Assembly (NCBI GenBank): GCA_030669775.1
Contig: DAOVCZ010000011.1
Location: 1-20,211 of the forward strand
Source of the DNA: Chloroflexota bacterium
Lineage (GTDB): Bacteria; Chloroflexota; Anaerolineae; Anaerolineales; UBA4823
Direction of reading: 5' to 3'
DNA: 20,211 bases
In this document: positions 16,139 to 20,211 of the stretch, in pieces
How positions within the stretch are numbered: position 1 is the first letter of the stretch
Layout: every line of letters begins with the position of its first letter
Notes under the pieces: model-generated
What the model saw: the letters and a program-made list of their open reading frames with translations, nothing else
Database searches by the model: none
Told to the model about the DNA's origin: nothing
Position numbers and translations under genes: made by a program

Positions 16139-17251
16139 CTATGGACCTTTTTGGATTGCCTCGCTTGCCCCACATGAGCGACGGACAATCAATTGAACAG
16201 GCAGGATACGCCTCTGGACGCAGGCAGTCTCATTCTTTATCTGGTACAGAATAAGATCACCCGCGGTCGCACCTATCTCAAAGGGTCGTTGAGCAATGGT
16301 AGTTAAGGGGATGTCAAGTTGGGTAGAAATATCCAGGTTATCGAATCCAACCAGGGCAAGATCCTCCGGTACAGATATATTCAAAGAGCGGACGACGCGC
16401 TGAACTGCTATGGCAAGCTGGTCATTTGCCGCAAAGATCGCTGTAGGTCGTTCGGGCTGAAGCAACTGCTCTTCCAGAGCAACCTGGTCGATTTCCGGGT
16501 AGCCCATCACTTCCCATTCGAGACCTGGATCAGGTTCTATCCCCGCCTCCAACAAGGAATGACGATAACCAAGCCGGCGGTGCTTCATAGTAGTGGCCAA
16601 ATCCACCCAACTGAGGAAAGCAATCCGGCGGTGTCCCAGTGCTAATAAATGTTGGGTGGCGTTCATCCCACCCCCAAAATTGTCGCTGGTTACATAGTCT
16701 GAGTACAAGCCACGGATATAGCGGTCTACCAGCACTAGCGGGTAGCTTTTTTGGATAAGCTCGCTAAGGATTGGGCTGGCAGCATTAGAATTTACGGGGT
16801 ACAAGACGATGCCCGCTACCCCTCCTTGCTGTGTGGCCTCGCGGATTACTCGCTCCTGGTTATCGATATCGTTTTCAACGTGATGGAAAATCACAGCATA
16901 GCCGTTGGCACGTGCTACACTTTCCAAACCGAGCAAGATTGAGGAAACAAACGAGTCACGGACATAAGGCACAATAAAAGAAATGCTGTGGTCATTCAGC
17001 CCAGAAGTTGGTTTATTGACACTGGGGCGTGAAATGAATGTCCCTTTACCGCGCTCGCGGCGTATAAAATCTTCGTTTTCAAGTTTAGCCAGCACCTGGC
17101 GTATAGTCCCGCGCGATATGCCATAAACCTCGGAGAGTTCGTGTTCTGAGGGGAGCATCGCCCCAGAGCTCCACTCTCCGGATTCGATACGCTGCTTGAG
17201 AGCAGTGTAAATTCGCATGTATAGGAGTGGTTCTTTCGTGGGTTTTTGCAT
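16139..17251 (-). CDS. GntR/LacI-hybrid transcriptional repressor (AraR-like)
   Basis: The 370-residue protein joins a GntR-type winged helix-turn-helix to a LacI-type sugar-sensing domain, as in AraR. The DNA-binding part is residues 10-75 (LPSEHELSEVYGISRGTIRQ, then RRERGKGTFI). The sensing domain is about 89-360 (ALGHRRIAFLS around 205-215, AIFAANDQLAIAV and ALVGFDN further on). It would bind inverted repeats and release them on binding a sugar. It starts 34 bases after the GH2 stop, so the two share a transcript. The GH2 promoter carries two TACAA-type inverted repeats that resemble known AraR sites, suggesting autoregulation through that promoter. The inducing sugar cannot be read from the sequence. 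Confidence 0.92.
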   Translation of the reverse strand: MQKPTKEPLLYMRIYTALKQRIESGEWSSGAMLPSEHELSEVYGISRGTIRQVLAKLENEDFIRRERGKGTFISRPSVNKPTSGLNDHSISFIVPYVRDSFVSSILLGLESVARANGYAVIFHHVENDIDNQERVIREATQQGGVAGIVLYPVNSNAASPILSELIQKSYPLVLVDRYIRGLYSDYVTSDNFGGGMNATQHLLALGHRRIAFLSWVDLATTMKHRRLGYRHSLLEAGIEPDPGLEWEVMGYPEIDQVALEEQLLQPERPTAIFAANDQLAIAVQRVVRSLNISVPEDLALVGFDNLDISTQLDIPLTTIAQRPFEIGATAGDLILYQIKNETACVQRRILPVQLIVRRSCGASEAIQKGP

Positions 17252-17285
17252 TCTAAATAATCGCTAGTGGGTAAATTTTCAAGTC

Positions 17286-19976
17286 TTATGTGCTATCCAG
17301 ATAATCCAACAACGCCCATAACATAGCACTACCAGCCACATTGCGCTTCCAACCATAGGGTTGTGCTCCAATCCCACCCTGAAGGCGCAGTGAGCACGCC
17401 AGGAGCACTCCATTGCCAACCCGAGCTTCGAATAAATATTCACTTATATGGAACTCCCGAGCATCCAACCTGCGCAGGATTGGATGTATACTGACTAAAA
17501 CCGGAAGTGCTTGCTCTAGTTGGTAGCTAGCAAAAGCCACGTCGCTTGCCATTCCAAAGAACTGCATATCTGCATAACCACGCTGTGGAAAAATTTCCCA
17601 AACTGGGTGAACAGGAAATAGTAAAACCGCTTCTCGCCAGAAAGGGCAACGACGAGCAGCTAATGGTTCATTCCCTTGTTGAAGTAGTAATACCCTTCCA
17701 CCACTTTCTAAAAATTTTTGCAAATTGTCATCCCAAACCATAGTCAGCAGCAGCCCATCTAAGGAAAGATGGTTAGAAGATCGAACTCGTTGGACTGGAT
17801 TAAGCCATTCTCCACAATCATCCAGGACATTCGTGGGATCGACTATCTCCAGATTTACCGGGGGATCTGGCAAACGAGGGTAAACCCAAATCGGCCAGTT
17901 GTTGGTTACAGTCAATCCGGCATATGTAAGGGTGCCATTTAAACGCAGCTCGGCTGCTCGTTCTACAACTGGCATCTGGCATTTGATATTGCCCACCTCG
18001 TGCGGTATACCTTGCAAGATTGCTTCAGTGACATTATTACTACCAGCTTCAATCTCAACCCCCTGCGAGTCAACCAGCGACCAGCTAAATTGGCTGCCTG
18101 CCGAAAGTTCTGTACCGTTCAGGCTGAGAATTCCATGCCAACGTCCAGTCGTTCCTGACCACAGGTTATATGCGTCTAGACGATCAGGACGGTCTCCGCC
18201 ATTGTGCCAGCGGCGCCGGCGGTCAACGTCCAGACTGAGAACCGCCTCATCGTTGATCATTCGAAACTCTCTTGAAGGCCATTTAGGACGGGCGAGATCA
18301 TCCCAGATACCCGAAGTTGAAATCGGAGTATCTCTTAGACCCGTGACAACATAGCCCCCCATCCCAGCTCGGTGACGCACAAGTTCCAGGGTATATTTCC
18401 GTACCACCAGCGACTGGGCATAAGAAATTTCTACCAGTTCTTGTGGGGTAAAACCTGGCTTTGCGCGCTCTAGTCGTTCCTGCATTTCAAGCATGGCCAA
18501 GGACTCAGACCGCCAGGTGGTCACCGGGTTTTCGGCAGTCATCCACCAGGGCTTGCGATCACTATTAGCATTTACTAACTCATCAATATCGCGGAATGTG
18601 TCTGAGTCGCAAAATTCGCCAAAAATCCATGGACGTGGGGTCTGCCAATCACGTCGCCAGTTATCCAGCAATGGTTCAAAATAATGGATATCGAAATAGG
18701 GATGATAATCCGTAAAATCAGAAAAATCATAATCAAGCCCCCCGTAGGATTCACCGGAACCGCTATTATCACACACCAGGACATTCGACACCAAACTACG
18801 TACGGTATCGTTCAAACTGCCAAGCAGCTCTCCATCCACAACCTGGCTGAGTTCACACCCCAAGCTATACAAGACCACCGAGGGGTGATGACTGGTTAGG
18901 CGTGTCATTGCAGCGTATTCATCTGGAAGGGTTGTGCGCAGTTCAGGTGTGATTTCTGGTAACCACATTGGCCATTCCTGCCAGATGAGCATACCTTCTT
19001 CATCAGCGATCTCATAATAAGTCTGGTTGGGAACAAATAAGCACAATTTAATCATATTGAAACCCAACTCGCGGACACGACGCATTTCTGCCCGTGCTTG
19101 TTCTGGAGAATACACAGGTGCGATCAGGTCTGGCTCCCATCCCCAAGATAATATACCGTGCACCATAAACGGCTGTCCATTGAAAAGGAGCTGGTCACCA
19201 TCGGCAGACAGACGACGGAAGCCCATTCGTTGAATAGCCCGCGCAACCGGCTTGTCATCTTCCAACAAACTTATGTGGACTTTGTATAAAATCGGGTGTG
19301 ATGGGCTCCACAAGATGGGGTCTGGAAGGATCAGGCAAGTGTCCAACTTCCCATCGGTTGTGAATGGTAAGTGGTGACTTGTGATCAATCTCTCACCCAA
19401 GAACACTTTTATCTCCCAATCTCCTTTTGATAAAAGATTCCCAAACGTTACCGCCTGACAACGAATATGCACTTGATGCGTATCTATATTCGTATCGATT
19501 TGTAAGTCATCCAACCCGAACCGTAGGGCTCGCAAACGAACTGGTTGCCAGATACCCCCAAACGCCGTCGCCACATCGGGTAAAAACCCTGCCAAGCTAC
19601 CGCGCATCGGGTAACGTTCACCAGGCTTATAGATGGTCAATTCAAGGCTGTTTTCTTCCCCCAAGCGGGCTACTGAGGTCAGGTCTACTGCAAATGGTGT
19701 CCATAAACCTTGATGTTTGACTACTTCGACCTCATTGAACACTATTTCACATGCATAACTAACTGCATCAAATTCCGCCAAGATGGTTTGGCCTGCCCAA
19801 CTCTCCGGTAAGATTACCTCCCGCTGATACAAAGCCGGTCCTTCGACAAACTTAGAATATCCCTGCGACTCCCAACATCCAGGCACCTGAATAGTTCCCT
19901 GGGTGGATTTTCTGTTAAGTGAAAAAATCCATGTTCCGTTCAGAGAGATTGTTTCAGCAAGATCATTCTTAATCAT
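17286..19976 (-). CDS. GH2-family glycoside hydrolase with non-canonical acid/base neighbour
   Basis: From ATG at 19976 the protein has 896 residues in the GH2 order: jelly-roll sugar-binding domain (ISLNGTWIF start, FGGIWQPVRL), immunoglobulin-like domain, then TIM barrel. Further C-terminal beta domains and a glutamine-amidotransferase-like tail (GGRVLLLQQGNEPL) follow. The acid/base is Glu375 in SLGCELSQ; nearly all GH2 enzymes have Asn before it, here it is Cys374. The likely nucleophile is Glu454 in WIFGEFCDSD. No signal peptide. Beta-galactosidase, beta-mannosidase or a less common specificity are all possible. An upstream TTG at 20024 would add 16 polar residues, but it has no ribosome binding site and lies outside the conserved start; the ATG site is also weak. 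Confidence 0.85.
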   Translation of the reverse strand: MIKNDLAETISLNGTWIFSLNRKSTQGTIQVPGCWESQGYSKFVEGPALYQREVILPESWAGQTILAEFDAVSYACEIVFNEVEVVKHQGLWTPFAVDLTSVARLGEENSLELTIYKPGERYPMRGSLAGFLPDVATAFGGIWQPVRLRALRFGLDDLQIDTNIDTHQVHIRCQAVTFGNLLSKGDWEIKVFLGERLITSHHLPFTTDGKLDTCLILPDPILWSPSHPILYKVHISLLEDDKPVARAIQRMGFRRLSADGDQLLFNGQPFMVHGILSWGWEPDLIAPVYSPEQARAEMRRVRELGFNMIKLCLFVPNQTYYEIADEEGMLIWQEWPMWLPEITPELRTTLPDEYAAMTRLTSHHPSVVLYSLGCELSQVVDGELLGSLNDTVRSLVSNVLVCDNSGSGESYGGLDYDFSDFTDYHPYFDIHYFEPLLDNWRRDWQTPRPWIFGEFCDSDTFRDIDELVNANSDRKPWWMTAENPVTTWRSESLAMLEMQERLERAKPGFTPQELVEISYAQSLVVRKYTLELVRHRAGMGGYVVTGLRDTPISTSGIWDDLARPKWPSREFRMINDEAVLSLDVDRRRRWHNGGDRPDRLDAYNLWSGTTGRWHGILSLNGTELSAGSQFSWSLVDSQGVEIEAGSNNVTEAILQGIPHEVGNIKCQMPVVERAAELRLNGTLTYAGLTVTNNWPIWVYPRLPDPPVNLEIVDPTNVLDDCGEWLNPVQRVRSSNHLSLDGLLLTMVWDDNLQKFLESGGRVLLLQQGNEPLAARRCPFWREAVLLFPVHPVWEIFPQRGYADMQFFGMASDVAFASYQLEQALPVLVSIHPILRRLDAREFHISEYLFEARVGNGVLLACSLRLQGGIGAQPYGWKRNVAGSAMLWALLDYLDST

Positions 19977-20074
19977 CGGGTGATCTTTATTTTTTTGGGG
20001 GGTATCAGCTATATTGTGAAACAAACGGGCAAGTAAAGAAGCAACGTGTAACCCTGTCAGTCATTGGAAGCGAG

Positions 20075-20090
20075 TGTACAAGTTTGTACA
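20075..20090. promoter_or_regulatory. Operator candidate O1 (7-2-7 inverted repeat) at the GH2 start point
   Basis: TGTACAAGTTTGTACA has perfect 7-base arms around a 2-base centre. It overlaps the predicted transcription start of the GH2 promoter. Half-sites TGTAC/GTACA are those of AraR-type operators, fitting the GntR/LacI hybrid repressor encoded downstream. Confidence 0.65.
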
Positions 20091-20093
20091 TTC

Positions 20094-20122
20094 TGTATAG
20101 CAGATATATACAAATTTGTCAA
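20094..20122 (-). promoter_or_regulatory. Sigma-70-type promoter for the GH2-repressor operon
   Basis: On the minus strand TTGACA (20122-20117) is a perfect -35 box, followed by exactly 17 bases and TATACA (20099-20094). The TG one base before the -10 makes it an extended -10. The predicted start falls near 20087, giving a leader of about 110 bases to the ATG. Both candidate operators overlap functional parts of this promoter. Confidence 0.7.
20110..20119. promoter_or_regulatory. Operator candidate O2 overlapping the -35 box
   Basis: ACAAATTTGT is a perfect 10-base palindrome that differs by one base from the centre of O1 (ACAAGTTTGT). The two centres are 32 bases apart, about three helical turns, so both lie on the same face of the DNA. 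Site O2 covers part of the -35 box and spacer. Confidence 0.55.
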
Positions 20123-20211
20123 GCGTCGATCAAAAGCGTGCTAGCCCAAAGTAGTAGAGTCCCCTTTGTGCAAAGTTAAAATGTCCCCTTCGATGGAATG
20201 AACACACAAAT
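20123..20211. other. Right edge, no gene seen; short direct repeat
   Basis: No coding frame is convincing here. GTCCCCTT occurs twice (20159-20166 and 20183-20190), 24 bases apart, in a stretch reminiscent of insertion-sequence ends. No transposase is visible in the window, so nothing firmer can be said. Confidence 0.3.

Noticed and set aside
19977..20024. TTG at 20024 as the GH2 start
   Set aside because: It adds 16 polar residues before the conserved first strand and has no ribosome binding site; the ATG at 19976 fits the family start better, although its own site is weak.
1..20211. CRISPR arrays, tRNA or rRNA genes
   Set aside because: No regularly spaced repeats and no cloverleaf or rRNA-like stretches were recognised on either strand.

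Overview
The window reads as a glycan-utilisation locus from a bacterium of the Chloroflexota, most likely an Anaerolineae-type heterotroph. This is inferred from the gene repertoire: ABC-fed glycosidases, a Tat-type sugar-binding lipoprotein, several uroporphyrinogen-decarboxylase-like (UROD) proteins, mid-range GC and a mix of ATG, GTG and TTG starts. No rRNA or other marker gene is present, so the taxonomy is tentative.

Layout. All intact genes lie on the minus strand, so transcription runs from high to low coordinates. At the right end a strong promoter with two inverted-repeat sites precedes a GH2 glycosidase (17286-19976). A GntR/LacI-hybrid repressor (16139-17251) follows. Next comes a decayed C-terminal piece of a GH172 (DUF2961) enzyme (15837-16112). 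A second control region with a perfect 14-bp palindrome leads into the main operon. Its order is sugar-binding lipoprotein (14424-15686), two CUT1 permeases (13335-14285 and 12435-13322), two UROD-family proteins (11276-12427 and 10102-11223), a GH31 alpha-xylosidase-like enzyme (7715-10099), a third UROD protein (6659-7711), a GH38 alpha-mannosidase (3906-6638), a fourth UROD protein (2740-3846) and a D-lyxose/mannose isomerase (1917-2606). A 17-bp perfect hairpin separates these from a Gfo/Idh/MocA oxidoreductase (778-1767). At the left end, on the plus strand, a 5'-truncated BadF/N-acetylglucosamine-kinase-like gene (191-781) is joined to an unrelated small ORF start.

How it may work together. 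The transporter imports an oligosaccharide; its ATPase must be encoded elsewhere. GH31, GH38 and GH2 trim alpha-xylosyl-type, alpha-mannosyl and beta-linked residues. The isomerase would turn released mannose into fructose (or lyxose into xylulose). The Gfo/Idh enzyme would oxidise a sugar or derivative. The AraR-like repressor probably senses a released sugar. The unexplained part is the four divergent UROD-like proteins interleaved with the glycosidases. Three keep the His-x-Cys metal-type motif of MtaA/CmuA methyltransferases and one has lost the Cys. A role in removing methyl groups from O-methylated sugars is a testable but unproven idea.

Two truncated genes at the edges of the modules, and REP-like palindromes between genes, show that the locus has been rearranged.
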